Of a stretch of 64,000 nt of DNA, positions 17,199-26,096 are shown in pieces (the stretch's first letter is position 1; the number at the start of each line of letters is the position of its first letter). The notes under the pieces were generated by a model. That model worked only from the letters and a program-made list of their open reading frames with translations, did no database searches and had not been told where the DNA came from. Both the position numbers and the translations under genes were made by a program. Source of the DNA: REEB506 sp040381035 (lineage in GTDB: Bacteria > Pseudomonadota > Alphaproteobacteria > Caulobacterales > Aquidulcibacteraceae); assembly GCA_040381035.1 (NCBI GenBank), contig JBEIHY010000003.1:25239-89238 (forward strand), in the 5' to 3' direction.

Positions 17199-17223
17199 CT
17201 CGTCCCCGCCGGTGATACCGTCT

Positions 17224-18036
17224 CTAGACTGGGCGTTGCGTCTCCACGCCCAGCTCGGCGAGCCAGGCTTCGAGCGCGATGAGATCGGCCCAGGCCAGCG
17301 CTTTGTCCTGGCGCCGGTGTTTCAAGAGATATACCGGATCGAGCATCACCATTGCGTTCAAAGGTTCGGTCAATTCCGGGTAAACGTGCTTCAGCCGCCG
17401 GCCGCGCAGCTTCATCACGCCCTCGGTGCGTTTGAGCACGGCTTCGGCCGCCAGCCCACCGGCCAGGATCAGCACTTTCGGCCGGGCAAGCTGGATGGCG
17501 CGCTCGACAAAGGGCAGGCATGCCGCGATTTCGCCTTGGGTTGGCGTGCGGGCGCCGGGCGGGCGCCAAAACACGACATTGGTGAGAAACACATTCGCCG
17601 TGCGCGACAGCCCGATCGCGGCCAGCATTTTGTCCATCAGCTTGCCGGGCGGGCCAAGAAATGGACGCCCAAGCTCGTCATCTTCCGTCCCCGGCGCTTC
17701 GCCGACCACCATGACTGGCGCGCCCGCGATCCCATCGGCGAAGACCGTCCGGCGCGAGCCTTTCTTAAGCGAGCAGCCATCAAACGCGGCGATCGCGGCG
17801 GCGAGTGCGGTCAGGTCGCCTGCCGCGGCGGCCATCTGGCGGGCGTCCGCGACCGGATCGCTGCGCCGCCGTGACGGCGTGGACGGCGGCGGCAAGCGGA
17901 TTTGCTCGAAAGCCGGCGCGGCGTCGCGGGCGCTGAGCGCAGGGCCAAGAGCCGGCAAAGACTCCAGGCCGGCTTCTTCCCAGAAGCCGGTGAGCGCCTC
18001 AAAAGCGTCCAATCGCGGATCACCGGCGTCAATCAT
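17224..18036 (-). CDS. uracil-DNA glycosylase, family 4-like, with altered His motif
   Basis: A 270-residue UDG-superfamily protein: VMVVGEAPGTEDDELGRPF (motif A), FLTNVVFWRPPGARTPTQGE, then KVLILAGGLAAEAVL. The N-terminal 80 residues are variable. Two departures stand out. Only one cysteine (FDGCSLKKG) remains where Fe-S members have two, so no 4Fe-4S cluster is likely. The H-P-x-Y-L-L motif that carries the conserved His reads L-D-P-V-Y-L-L (Asp233, codon 17338-17340). The gene is divergent from the ETF-QO gene. It may remove uracil less well or have a changed specificity. Confidence 0.82.
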   Translation of the reverse strand: MIDAGDPRLDAFEALTGFWEEAGLESLPALGPALSARDAAPAFEQIRLPPPSTPSRRRSDPVADARQMAAAAGDLTALAAAIAAFDGCSLKKGSRRTVFADGIAGAPVMVVGEAPGTEDDELGRPFLGPPGKLMDKMLAAIGLSRTANVFLTNVVFWRPPGARTPTQGEIAACLPFVERAIQLARPKVLILAGGLAAEAVLKRTEGVMKLRGRRLKHVYPELTEPLNAMVMLDPVYLLKHRRQDKALAWADLIALEAWLAELGVETQRPV

Positions 18037-18210
18037 GGGTTTGCTTTACCAGGAATTGACCAAGCGCGTGCGGAAAGTTGCGGCAAATCGCGCCTGTCGC
18101 AACGGAAATGGCTTGGCCTTGCGAAGCGGGCCTCTAGCTCCGATAAAGCGGGCCAAATAACGGATGCCACACAACGGAAGACCGGCGCGCGCGCTGGCGG
18201 GACGAGGGCG

Positions 18211-19896
18211 ATGAGCGAACAGGTCGAACGCGAGTTCACGGAATATGACGTTGTCATCGTTGGCGCGGGGCCCGCAGGCTTAAGCGCGGCGATCCGGTTG
18301 AAGCAACTCGCGGCGGCGGCGCGAACAGAGATTTCGGTGGCGGTGCTGGAGAAGGGCTCTGAGGTCGGCGGCCATATTCTTTCTGGCGCGGTGATCGATC
18401 CGATCGCGCTGAATGAGCTGATTCCGGATTGGAAAGAAAAAGGCGCGCCAATCGAAACCGAAGTGACGGAAGACAAGTTCTTGATTCTCGGGCCGGCGGG
18501 GGCAGCGCAATTGCCGAATTTCCTGCTGCCGCCATTGATGACCAATCACGGCAATTACATCGTGTCGCTCAGCAATGTGGTGAAGTGGCTGGGCGCGCAG
18601 GCCGAAGCGGTGGGCGTTGAGATTTATCCCGGCATGGCGGCGTCGGATCTGGTTTACACCAGCGACGGCGCGGTGAAAGGCGTTGTCGCTGGCGTGTTCG
18701 GGCGCGCGCGCGATGGCCACGAGAAGCCGGATTTTCAGCCGGGCATGGAACTGCACGGCAAATACACATTGATTGCAGAAGGCGTGCGCGGATCGCTCGC
18801 CAAAATGCTGATTGCCAAGTTCAAGTTGGACGCCGGAAAGCAGCCGCAGAAATACGGCATCGGCGTCAAGGAATTGTGGGAAGTGCCGGCCGAAAACCAC
18901 AAGCCCGGCCTGGTCGTCCACACCACCGGCTGGCCACTCGACGACAAAACCGGCGGCGGCAGCTTCATGTACCATTTCGGCGATCGGCTGGTGTCGATCG
19001 GCTATGTCGTGCACCTGAATTACAAGAACCCGTATCTGGCGCCGTTCGAGGAATTCCAGCGCTACAAGCAACATCCTGAGATTCGACCCTATCTGGAGGG
19101 CGGCAAACGCCTCGGCTATGGCGCGCGCGCGATTACCGAAGGCGGGCTGCAGTCCATTCCAGATTTGGTGTTTCCCGGCGGGGCGCTGATCGGCTGTTCG
19201 GCTGGTTTCGTTAATGTGCCGCGCATTAAGGGCAGCCACAACGCGATGAAGACCGGGATGCTCGGCGCGGAAGCCGCGTTCGCTGCGGTCAGCGCCGGAC
19301 GCCAGCGCGATCGCCTGGATGATTATCCGCAAGCCTTCCGCGCCAGCCATGTCTGGAAAGACCTGCACCGCGTGCGCAACGCCAAGCCGATCCTGTCGAG
19401 CTTTGGCACGCAAGTTGGCGGGTTCCTTGGCCTGGTTGATATGTGGACGACCTCATTGCTTGGGGGGTTTTCGTTTTTCTCCGGCGCGGGGGCGATGAAG
19501 CACGCCAAGACCGATGCGGCGTCCACAGAACCTGCCGCCAAGCACAAGCCGATTGCATACCCGAAGCCCGATGGCGTGATCAGCTTCGACAAGTTATCGA
19601 GCGTCTTCTTGGCCAACACCAATCACGAAGAAGATCAGCCAATTCATTTGCGCGTCGCCGACCCCGCTTTGCAGGTGCGCAGCGAATGGGGCGAATATGC
19701 CGGCCCATCGAACCGCTATTGCCCAGCGGGCGTTTATGAATGGTTGGATGATCAGGCCGCGCCGAGCGGTAAGCGCTTCCAGATCAATGCGCAGAATTGC
19801 GTCCACTGCAAAACCTGCGACATCAAGGATCCCAACCAGAACATCACTTGGACGACGCCTGAAGGCGGCGGCGGTCCGAACTATCCAAACATGTAA
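18211..19896 (+). CDS. electron transfer flavoprotein-ubiquinone oxidoreductase
   Basis: A 561-residue flavoprotein that passes electrons from ETF to ubiquinone. The FAD-binding dinucleotide motif is VVIVGAGPAGLSAAIRLKQ (about residues 13-31). GSFMYHFGDRLVSIGYVVHLNYKN and GCSAGFVNVPRIKGSHNAM are typical of the family. The 4Fe-4S cysteines are in RYCPAGVYEW and QNCVHCKTCDIKDPNQNI near the C-terminus, which ends GGPNYPNM as in mitochondrial ETF-QO. The ATG at 18211 has GAGGG upstream; the frame open to 17902 overlaps the UDG gene and has no homology. Confidence 0.96.
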   Translation: MSEQVEREFTEYDVVIVGAGPAGLSAAIRLKQLAAAARTEISVAVLEKGSEVGGHILSGAVIDPIALNELIPDWKEKGAPIETEVTEDKFLILGPAGAAQLPNFLLPPLMTNHGNYIVSLSNVVKWLGAQAEAVGVEIYPGMAASDLVYTSDGAVKGVVAGVFGRARDGHEKPDFQPGMELHGKYTLIAEGVRGSLAKMLIAKFKLDAGKQPQKYGIGVKELWEVPAENHKPGLVVHTTGWPLDDKTGGGSFMYHFGDRLVSIGYVVHLNYKNPYLAPFEEFQRYKQHPEIRPYLEGGKRLGYGARAITEGGLQSIPDLVFPGGALIGCSAGFVNVPRIKGSHNAMKTGMLGAEAAFAAVSAGRQRDRLDDYPQAFRASHVWKDLHRVRNAKPILSSFGTQVGGFLGLVDMWTTSLLGGFSFFSGAGAMKHAKTDAASTEPAAKHKPIAYPKPDGVISFDKLSSVFLANTNHEEDQPIHLRVADPALQVRSEWGEYAGPSNRYCPAGVYEWLDDQAAPSGKRFQINAQNCVHCKTCDIKDPNQNITWTTPEGGGGPNYPNM

Positions 19897-20220
19897 AGGC
19901 GCTTGGGCCGCCGCCTGAGAAACGGAGGTCGCAGGCGGGCCGAGCGGCTTAACTGGAGCGGCGGCGAAATGAACAGGGCCCGACCAATGGCCGGGCCCCG
20001 GAGCCGGCTCGCGCCTGCTCGTTCTCAGCATTGCGTCCTGCCGCCAGCGCACGAGTAGAATGTGTTTAAGCGGACTGTTGGGATTACGCTACGTCCATGT
20101 GTGTAGCAGCGTGACAAAAACCGGCAAGTGCGACCGTGGCGCCACACCAAATTCAGGGCCAAATTCAGGGTAAGACGCGAACGCGCTTGCCGCCATTGAA
20201 GCTCGGCGCCTAATGGAACC
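19897..20220. other. intergenic region with dyads and a 12-bp tandem duplication
   Basis: No gene seen in these 324 bases. They hold a hairpin (GGGCCCG 19976-19982 with CGGGCCC 19992-19998) that has no T-tract and could end the ETF-QO transcript only weakly. The palindrome GAGCCGGCTC is at 20001-20010. CCAAATTCAGGG is repeated twice head to tail at 20147-20170, 50 bases before the TPR lipoprotein start. Confidence 0.6.
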
Positions 20221-21915
20221 ATGCAAACGAAGTGGAAACGGCTGGCTTTGGCGGCGGCGCTCGCGCTGTTCACGCTCAGCGGCGGATGTGCGGCGCTGGC
20301 CGGCCCGTTTCAGTCCGCTGGCGGCCAACCTTACGCCGATTATCTGATCGGCCGTTACGCCGAAGAGCGCAATGATTCCGCCACCGCCGCCCAAGCCTTT
20401 GCGCGCGGCGCCCGCCAAGTGCCGGCCAATCGGGCGTTCATCGAGGCTGGAATGCTGAGCGCCTTGCGCGCTGGCGACACTGTCAGAGCGGTCGAGGCCG
20501 CGCGCCGCGGTGCGGCCGCGGGGTTCGACAATCCGCCGCAGCAGCTGATCCTGGCCAGCCAAGCGCTGGCCCAACGACGCTACCAAGAGGCCAAATCGCA
20601 TTTGGTTGACCTAACCGGGGCGCCGATCGAACGCCTCGCCGGGGCCATTCTGCTCGCCTGGACCGAGGCCGGATTGAAAGATGGGGTCGCGGCGCTGGCG
20701 GCGCTCGATAGCGTCAAAGACCCCATGCCGCTTGCGCCGCTGACGCTCCACCAGCGGGCGATGTTGCAGGACTTCTGGGGCGATGAGTCGAGCGCGCGGG
20801 ACAGCTATGCCAAAGCGGCCGGTGCGCGCCTGCCTGCGCCCTTGGCGATGGACCGTTATGCGCGCCTGTTGGAGCGCGCTGGCGAGGCTTCGCAGGCCGA
20901 GCAGGTCTATCAGCAGGCATTGGCGCGCGCCGCAAACCCGGTCCTGCAAGCCGGGTTGGATCGGTTGCGCGCCGGCGGCGCACCTGGTGTCATCCAAGTC
21001 CCCGCCCAGGGGGCGGCTGCTGGGCTCTATGCGGTGGCGGCCGTGCTCGCCGGCCAGACCCAGCCAGAATTGTATCTTCCGTTTCTGACGCTTGCCCTGA
21101 CGCTGGATCCGCGACTGGATGTCGGCCGGTTGTTGTTTGCTGAGGCGCTCAATAGCCAAAACCAACCCGGCGCGGCGCTGGCCATGCTGGAGCGGGTTGA
21201 GGCGCGGGGCGTGATCGGCGATGTGGCCCTGGTGCAAACCGCCTGGGCGCTGCAACGCATGAACAAGGCCGACGCCGCCATCGGCCGGCTTGCCGTCTCG
21301 CGCAGCGACAGCCGATTGGTGCGCGAGACCAAAGCCGATCTTTATCGTGTGCAGAGCCGCTGGTTTGAAGCTGAAACGGCCTATTCGGAGTTGATCGCCG
21401 GTTTGACCCCGCCGCAGCCCAGCGATTGGCGCATGTTTTTTGCCCGCGGCGCGTCCCGTGAGCGGCAAGGCAAATGGACCGGCGCGGAGGCCGATCTCAA
21501 AGAAGCGCTCCGATTGAATCCAGACCAACCCGATGCGCTTAATTATTTGGGCTATTCCTGGGTTGAACGCGGCATGCAGCTGGACGAGGCGGTGGCCTTG
21601 CTCGATCGCGCGACGCGCCTGGCGCCGGGCAGCGGCGCGATCGCCGACAGTCTCGGTTGGGCCTATTTCAAACTTGGCCGCTATGACGAGGCCGCCGTCA
21701 AATTGGAGCGCGCCTGGGCGCTCGATCCGGTCGATCCGACCATCAACGATCATCTCGGGGACCTTTACGCCAAAATCGGCCGCGTCCGCGATGCAATCGT
21801 GTTGTGGCGGCGGGCTTTGACCCTCAACCCGTCGCCGCGGGATCGCGCCTTGATCGCTGCAAAGCTGACGGCTGCAGGCGATGGGGCCGCGCAAGCCGCG
21901 GCGGCCAAGCCATGA
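20221..21915 (+). CDS. TPR-repeat outer-membrane-type lipoprotein
   Basis: A 564-residue protein with a lipoprotein signal peptide (lipobox LSGGC, Cys23). Tetratricopeptide repeats fill nearly all of the mature protein, clearest at the C-terminus: DALNYLGYSWVERGMQLDEA, GAIADSLGWAYFKLGRYDEA, PTINDHLGDLYAKIGRVRDA. Such lipoproteins are common in alphaproteobacteria upstream of ispE, and their partner is not known. The stop codon overlaps the ispE start (ATGA), so translation is coupled. A role in envelope complex assembly is an inference from the fold. Confidence 0.82.
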   Translation: MQTKWKRLALAAALALFTLSGGCAALAGPFQSAGGQPYADYLIGRYAEERNDSATAAQAFARGARQVPANRAFIEAGMLSALRAGDTVRAVEAARRGAAAGFDNPPQQLILASQALAQRRYQEAKSHLVDLTGAPIERLAGAILLAWTEAGLKDGVAALAALDSVKDPMPLAPLTLHQRAMLQDFWGDESSARDSYAKAAGARLPAPLAMDRYARLLERAGEASQAEQVYQQALARAANPVLQAGLDRLRAGGAPGVIQVPAQGAAAGLYAVAAVLAGQTQPELYLPFLTLALTLDPRLDVGRLLFAEALNSQNQPGAALAMLERVEARGVIGDVALVQTAWALQRMNKADAAIGRLAVSRSDSRLVRETKADLYRVQSRWFEAETAYSELIAGLTPPQPSDWRMFFARGASRERQGKWTGAEADLKEALRLNPDQPDALNYLGYSWVERGMQLDEAVALLDRATRLAPGSGAIADSLGWAYFKLGRYDEAAVKLERAWALDPVDPTINDHLGDLYAKIGRVRDAIVLWRRALTLNPSPRDRALIAAKLTAAGDGAAQAAAAKP

Positions 21916-22838
21916 AGGTGTGGCGATGTTTGGCGCCAGCCAAGGTCAATCTTTATCTTCATGTTGGCCCGCCGCGCGCCGATGGCCGCCACCCGCTCGA
22001 TAGCCTTGTGGCGTTTGCAGATGTCGGGGATGTGGTGGATTATGCCCCTGCAGGATGCGCCGCTGCAGCGGGGCGGCAGGCCGGCTTTGGATGGACGGTC
22101 GGCGGCCCCTATGCCGCGGCGCTGACGCAGGCTGTGGATGGCCCGATTCCGATGCTTGCCGCCGCTCACGGCCTGTTGGCGGCCCACGGGGCGCCAAGCG
22201 GTGGCGTCTGGCGTCTCGACAAGCGCCTTCCAATCGCTGCGGGCATTGGCGGCGGCACGGCAGACACCGCGGCGGCGCTGCGGCTCGCCAACGCAGCGGC
22301 GGGTCTGGGCCTGGATGATGCCGCACTCGCCGGTTTCGCGGCTCATTACGGCGCCGACGCGCCGGCCTGCATCGCCTGCACGCCGGTGTTGATGCGCGAT
22401 GACGGGGCCCGGCTCGAGGCTGCGCCAAACGTGCCTGATCTCCACGCCGTGCTGGTCAATCCCAACCGGCCCTGTTCGACGGCGGCGGTTTATCATGCGT
22501 TTGACGCCGCCGGTCTCGGGGCCGGCTTCGTCGAAACGCCAGCGCCAGAGGCCGCGGACGCGGCCGCATTGATCGCCGCCTTGCGTCACTATCGCAACGA
22601 CTTGGAAGCCCCGGCGCTGCAGGTTCAGCCGGCGATTGCCGAGGTGCTCGCAGCGTTGCGGGCGCGGCCGCAGACCCAGTTGGCCCGGCTCACCGGCAGC
22701 GGCGCGACATGCTTTGCCTTAACCGACACGTTTGAGGCCGCCCTTGCCCTCAGCATCGACTTGGCCGGCGCCTTTTCGGGTTGGTGGGTGCGGCCGGTTC
22801 GGTTAGGCGCGGTTGACGCCGCGCCGCGCCCTGTGTAG
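21912..22838 (+). CDS. ispE: 4-diphosphocytidyl-2-C-methyl-D-erythritol kinase
   Basis: A 308-residue GHMP kinase. The start APAKVNLYLHVGPPRADGRHPLDSLVAFAD is the IspE substrate-binding signature, here cut to parts. AAGIGGGTADTAAALR is the ATP-binding GHMP motif, and LTGSGATCFAL is the C-terminal glycine motif. It phosphorylates CDP-ME in the MEP isoprenoid pathway. The ATG at 21912 overlaps the TPR lipoprotein stop. A polyprenyl diphosphate synthase gene lies 2 kb away, but on the other strand. Confidence 0.95.
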   Translation: MKVWRCLAPAKVNLYLHVGPPRADGRHPLDSLVAFADVGDVVDYAPAGCAAAAGRQAGFGWTVGGPYAAALTQAVDGPIPMLAAAHGLLAAHGAPSGGVWRLDKRLPIAAGIGGGTADTAAALRLANAAAGLGLDDAALAGFAAHYGADAPACIACTPVLMRDDGARLEAAPNVPDLHAVLVNPNRPCSTAAVYHAFDAAGLGAGFVETPAPEAADAAALIAALRHYRNDLEAPALQVQPAIAEVLAALRARPQTQLARLTGSGATCFALTDTFEAALALSIDLAGAFSGWWVRPVRLGAVDAAPRPV

Positions 22839-22873
22839 CGCCCGCTAACGGCTTCAATCGCTAAGGACGTTTT

Positions 22874-24007
22874 GTGCTTTTGGTCCTTCTTGTGTGCGGC
22901 GTGACCGCTTTGCTGGTCAGCGCGGCGTTTGGCCGAGCCGTGATCGCCTCCGGGCTATGGGACACGCCGGACCATTTGCGCAAAGCCCATAAGACGCCGA
23001 CGCCGACCAGCGGCGGGCTTGGCGTTGGCGCCGGCTTTGCCCTGGCGGTGGCAATGGCGGCAACGCCCTGGCTGCGCGATTGGGCCGCCGCTTTGGAGCC
23101 GGATGCGATCCTGCGCGCCGGCCTGGCTGCGATGGCGGCGTTTGCCGCGTTGGCGATCGGGCTCGTTGATGATCTCAAACCGCTCGGGCCGCGCGTGAAA
23201 TTTGGCATGTTGTGCGGCATGGCGATGGCCTTCGCCGCGTTTGTGGCCCATGCCGACACCCTGCCGCTGGCGGCCGATATCGTGTTGAATGTCGGCTATA
23301 TCGTGGGCGTGATCGGCTCGGCGCTGTTTATCTTCACGCTGGTCAATGCGACCAACTTCGTTGACGGCGCCAATGGCTTGGCGATGGGGTCGACGGCGAT
23401 TTCCCTGTTTGGGCTGGCGGCCATCAGCCTTGCCAATGGTGCGCCGCATGCTGCGATTTTGGCCATTGCTGGGGCGGGCGCGATGGTTGGGTTCCTGATC
23501 TGGAATTTTCCCTCTGGCCGGTTGTTCGCCGGCGACACCGGCTCATTGTTTGCCGGATGTTTGGGTGCGTGCGCATCGCTGCTGGCGGTGCAGGATGGCG
23601 GCGTCTCGCCATTCATTCCAGCCATTTTGTTCTTTCCGACGCTGGCGGATGTGCTTTTGACATTGGCTTGGCGGTTGAGCCAGGAGCGCAATTTGTTGAT
23701 GGCGCATCGTGACCACCTCTACCAGATCGGGCTGCGCGCCGGGTTGAGCCATGTGCAGGTGACGCTGATCTTCTGGGCGACGACAGCCCATTGCGTGCTG
23801 GTGGCCTTTGCCGCCTCGTTTGGACCGCGGATCACCTTGGCCGGCGCACCGGACGGCGACGCCAATATGGCGATGCTGTTTCGCGCCGCTGGACTGCTTT
23901 CGTCCATGGCGCCTGTCCTGGCGCTGGTCGTTTTGGCGCTGGTGGCGGTCAAGGTGTCGAATGTGATTCGCCGCTATGCGGCGGCGCGTGGCCTGGACAG
24001 CAAGTAG
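22874..24007 (+). CDS. undecaprenyl-phosphate GlcNAc-1-phosphate transferase-like (MraY/WecA family)
   Basis: A 377-residue polytopic membrane protein with about 10-11 hydrophobic helices. It carries family motifs AHKTPTPTSGGLG, IGLVDDLKPLGPRVKF (Asp-Asp), NATNFVDGANGLAMG, FLIWNFPSGRLFAGDTGSL and LLMAHRDHLYQIGLRAGLSH (HIP-loop analogue). It transfers a sugar-1-phosphate from a UDP-sugar to a polyprenyl phosphate. It resembles the WecA/TagO branch used for O-antigen or other surface glycans more than MraY, because no peptidoglycan genes are near. The start is GTG. It lies 35 bases after ispE. Confidence 0.86.
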   Translation: MLLVLLVCGVTALLVSAAFGRAVIASGLWDTPDHLRKAHKTPTPTSGGLGVGAGFALAVAMAATPWLRDWAAALEPDAILRAGLAAMAAFAALAIGLVDDLKPLGPRVKFGMLCGMAMAFAAFVAHADTLPLAADIVLNVGYIVGVIGSALFIFTLVNATNFVDGANGLAMGSTAISLFGLAAISLANGAPHAAILAIAGAGAMVGFLIWNFPSGRLFAGDTGSLFAGCLGACASLLAVQDGGVSPFIPAILFFPTLADVLLTLAWRLSQERNLLMAHRDHLYQIGLRAGLSHVQVTLIFWATTAHCVLVAFAASFGPRITLAGAPDGDANMAMLFRAAGLLSSMAPVLALVVLALVAVKVSNVIRRYAAARGLDSK

Positions 24008-24011
24008 AGGC

Positions 24012-25034
24012 TCAAAAACCGCGATCGACGACGAAGTCGGCCAAGTCCATCAGCGCATTGCGCACATTGCCGGCCGGCGCGCTGACAAGCGCGGTTTTGG
24101 CGGCGTTCGCATATGTCTGAGCGGTTTCCAAGGTTTCGGTGATCGCGTTGCGCCGGCGCAGAATCGCAATCGCGCGATCAAAATCGCCCTCGGCCTGAAC
24201 ACCGCCCATGGTGCGCCGCCAAAAGGCGCGCTCTTCCGTGTCACCGGATTCAATCGCCAGCAGAACCGGCAGCGTGACCTTGCTTTCGCGGAAATCGTCG
24301 CCGGCATTCTTGCCCATCTTTGCGGCCGCCCCGGCATAATCGAGCGCGTCGTCGGCGAGTTGAAAGGCGATGCCCAGATTGCGGCCAAAGGCCGCAAGGG
24401 GTCCAGCCATATCGGCGCGACCGGCGGCGCGGGCGCCAACCTCTGCAGCGGCGGCAAACAACGCGGCGGTTTTGGCCTCGACGATCTGCATATAGCGGCC
24501 CATGCCTTGCTCAGCGTCGCCGGCGCTGGTTAGCTGCAGCACTTCACCTTCTGCGATCACGCTGGCGGCCTTGGCGAGCACGCCGAGCGTGGCGAGATTG
24601 TCGCTCTCCACCATCAGCATAAAGGCCCGCGCGAACAGAAAATCGCCGACCAGCACGCTTGCCGCATTGCCCCATACGGCATTGGCCGAGGCCTTGCCGC
24701 GGCGCAGGCCGCTTTCATCGACGACATCATCATGCAGCAATGTAGCGGTGTGGATGAACTCCACCGCCGCGGCGAGGCTGCGGGCCGGCTCATTGACTGG
24801 CGCAAACAGCCGGCATGCGGCCAGCGTCACGAGCGGCCGCACGCGTTTGCCGCCGGCATCGATCAGATAACCGGCCAGATTAGGGATCAGTCCCACGGTA
24901 GATGCCATATGGCGGTGAATCAGCTGGTCGACAGCGGCCAAATCACCGGCAAACAGCCCAGCCAGGGCGTCGACAGCCGCAGCGCCGGCTTTGGGCTTTG
25001 GGCTTGCGGCGGTCATATCAAATGCATCCATCAA
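24012..25034 (-). CDS. ispB: polyprenyl (octaprenyl-type) diphosphate synthase
   Basis: A 340-residue trans-prenyltransferase. It has the first aspartate-rich motif LLHDDVVDESGLRRGKASAN and the second LADDALDYAGAAAKMGKNAGDD, plus GGKRVRPL at the N-terminus. It makes the long side chain of ubiquinone. The exact chain length cannot be read with certainty; the family in alphaproteobacteria usually makes C50. Two ATGs (25034, 25031) are possible starts. It converges with the MraY/WecA-like gene (4 bases apart) and is divergent from the DUF2007 gene. Confidence 0.92.
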   Translation of the reverse strand: MMDAFDMTAASPKPKAGAAAVDALAGLFAGDLAAVDQLIHRHMASTVGLIPNLAGYLIDAGGKRVRPLVTLAACRLFAPVNEPARSLAAAVEFIHTATLLHDDVVDESGLRRGKASANAVWGNAASVLVGDFLFARAFMLMVESDNLATLGVLAKAASVIAEGEVLQLTSAGDAEQGMGRYMQIVEAKTAALFAAAAEVGARAAGRADMAGPLAAFGRNLGIAFQLADDALDYAGAAAKMGKNAGDDFRESKVTLPVLLAIESGDTEERAFWRRTMGGVQAEGDFDRAIAILRRRNAITETLETAQTYANAAKTALVSAPAGNVRNALMDLADFVVDRGF

Positions 25035-25153
25035 TCAATCACAGCCGTCGGCCGCTCCAATTGCGCCGGCTTGCATGGCTGGCGGGACGATGGTGGTGTT
25101 GAACCGTCCGGTCAAGCATGGGGCGTAGAGTCGCACCGGCCAGGGAGCACAGA

Positions 25154-25378
25154 GTGTTGAAAGAACTTCGCCGCACCACCGACCCGGTTTTCGTGTCGAT
25201 GGCGCAGGCCGCGCTGGCCGCCCAAGGTATTGAAGCCGTTGTGTTTGACACTGCAACCAGCGCTGCCGAAGGCGGCATTGGGGCGTTTCCGCGCCGGATC
25301 ATGGTGGCGGTTGAGGATCATGCCGCCGCCGAGCGGCTGCTTGTCGCGCTGGAGCAGGAGTTCGCCGCTGAGCGCTGA
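25154..25378 (+). CDS. DUF2007 small protein
   Basis: A 74-residue protein starting at GTG 25154 (GGGAG at 25143-25147). It reads VLKELRRTTDPVFVSMAQAA, then AAQGIEAVVFD, and ends RIMVAVEDHAAAERLLVALEQEF. This matches the DUF2007 'putative signal transducing protein' group. An upstream ATG at 25118 lacks an SD. The next gene, a tRNA1(Val) methyltransferase-like protein, overlaps its 3' end. DUF2007 genes often stand next to this methyltransferase in alphaproteobacteria; the role is not known. Confidence 0.74.
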   Translation: MLKELRRTTDPVFVSMAQAALAAQGIEAVVFDTATSAAEGGIGAFPRRIMVAVEDHAAAERLLVALEQEFAAER

Positions 25379-26093
25379 GCTGACCCGCGACGCCTTTCTG
25401 TCTGGTCGGGTGATGCTTGCCCAGCCGGCGCGCGGCTATCGCGCTGGGCTCGACGCGGTAATGCTGGCGGCCGCTGTGGAAGCGCCGCCAGGCGCACGTT
25501 TGCTGGAGCTTGGCTGTGGGGCCGGGGCGGCGCTTTTGTGCGTGGCGGCGCGGGCGCCTGGCGCCGCGCTGGTCGGGGTGGAAAAGCAACCTGCCATGGC
25601 TGCGCTTGCCGGCGCCAACGTTTCCAGTCATGCGGCGGCGGATCGGGTGGAGATTGTGGAAGCGGATGTGACCGCGCTCGGCGATGTCGGCGTGTTCGAC
25701 GGGGCGTTCTTCAATCCGCCTTATTTCAATCCCGGCGAAGGTCTCGCTTCGCCGCGCGCGCAAAAGCGCGGCAGCGCTGAAATCGGCGAACCGCTGGAAG
25801 CGTGGATCAAGGCCGCCGCCAACCGCCTGCGCGGCGGGGCGGCGCTGACCATCGTGCACCACGCCTCAGCGTTGCCGAACCTTCTGGCCGGGCTGGACGG
25901 GCGCCTCGGGGGCGTCGAAGTGGCGCCCTTGTGGCCGCGGGCAGGTCATCCAGCCAAGCGCATCCTGGTGCGGGCGCGCAAAGGCTCGCGCGCGCCACTC
26001 ACGCTTCATCCAGGCCTGGTTCTGCATGACGCCGACGGTTTCACGCCGGCGGCGCGGGCAATCCTGGCCGACGGGGCGGCGTTTGCGTGGTGA
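25320..26093 (+). CDS. tRNA1(Val) A37 N6-methyltransferase-like protein
   Basis: A SAM-dependent methyltransferase of the TrmN6/COG4123 type: LTRDAFLSGRV and QPARGYRAGLDAVMLAAAV, the SAM-binding loop LLELGCGAGAALLCVA, and the catalytic NPPY motif in FFNPPYFNPGEG, which marks N6-adenine chemistry. The start is uncertain. ATG 25320 gives 257 residues and a 59-base overlap with the DUF2007 gene. A CTG at 25368 has a well-placed SD (GGAG 25357-25360) and begins right before the conserved TRDAFL region. E. coli TrmN6 modifies A37 of tRNA1(Val). Confidence 0.85.
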   Translation: MPPPSGCLSRWSRSSPLSAELTRDAFLSGRVMLAQPARGYRAGLDAVMLAAAVEAPPGARLLELGCGAGAALLCVAARAPGAALVGVEKQPAMAALAGANVSSHAAADRVEIVEADVTALGDVGVFDGAFFNPPYFNPGEGLASPRAQKRGSAEIGEPLEAWIKAAANRLRGGAALTIVHHASALPNLLAGLDGRLGGVEVAPLWPRAGHPAKRILVRARKGSRAPLTLHPGLVLHDADGFTPAARAILADGAAFAW

Positions 26094-26096
26094 GCC

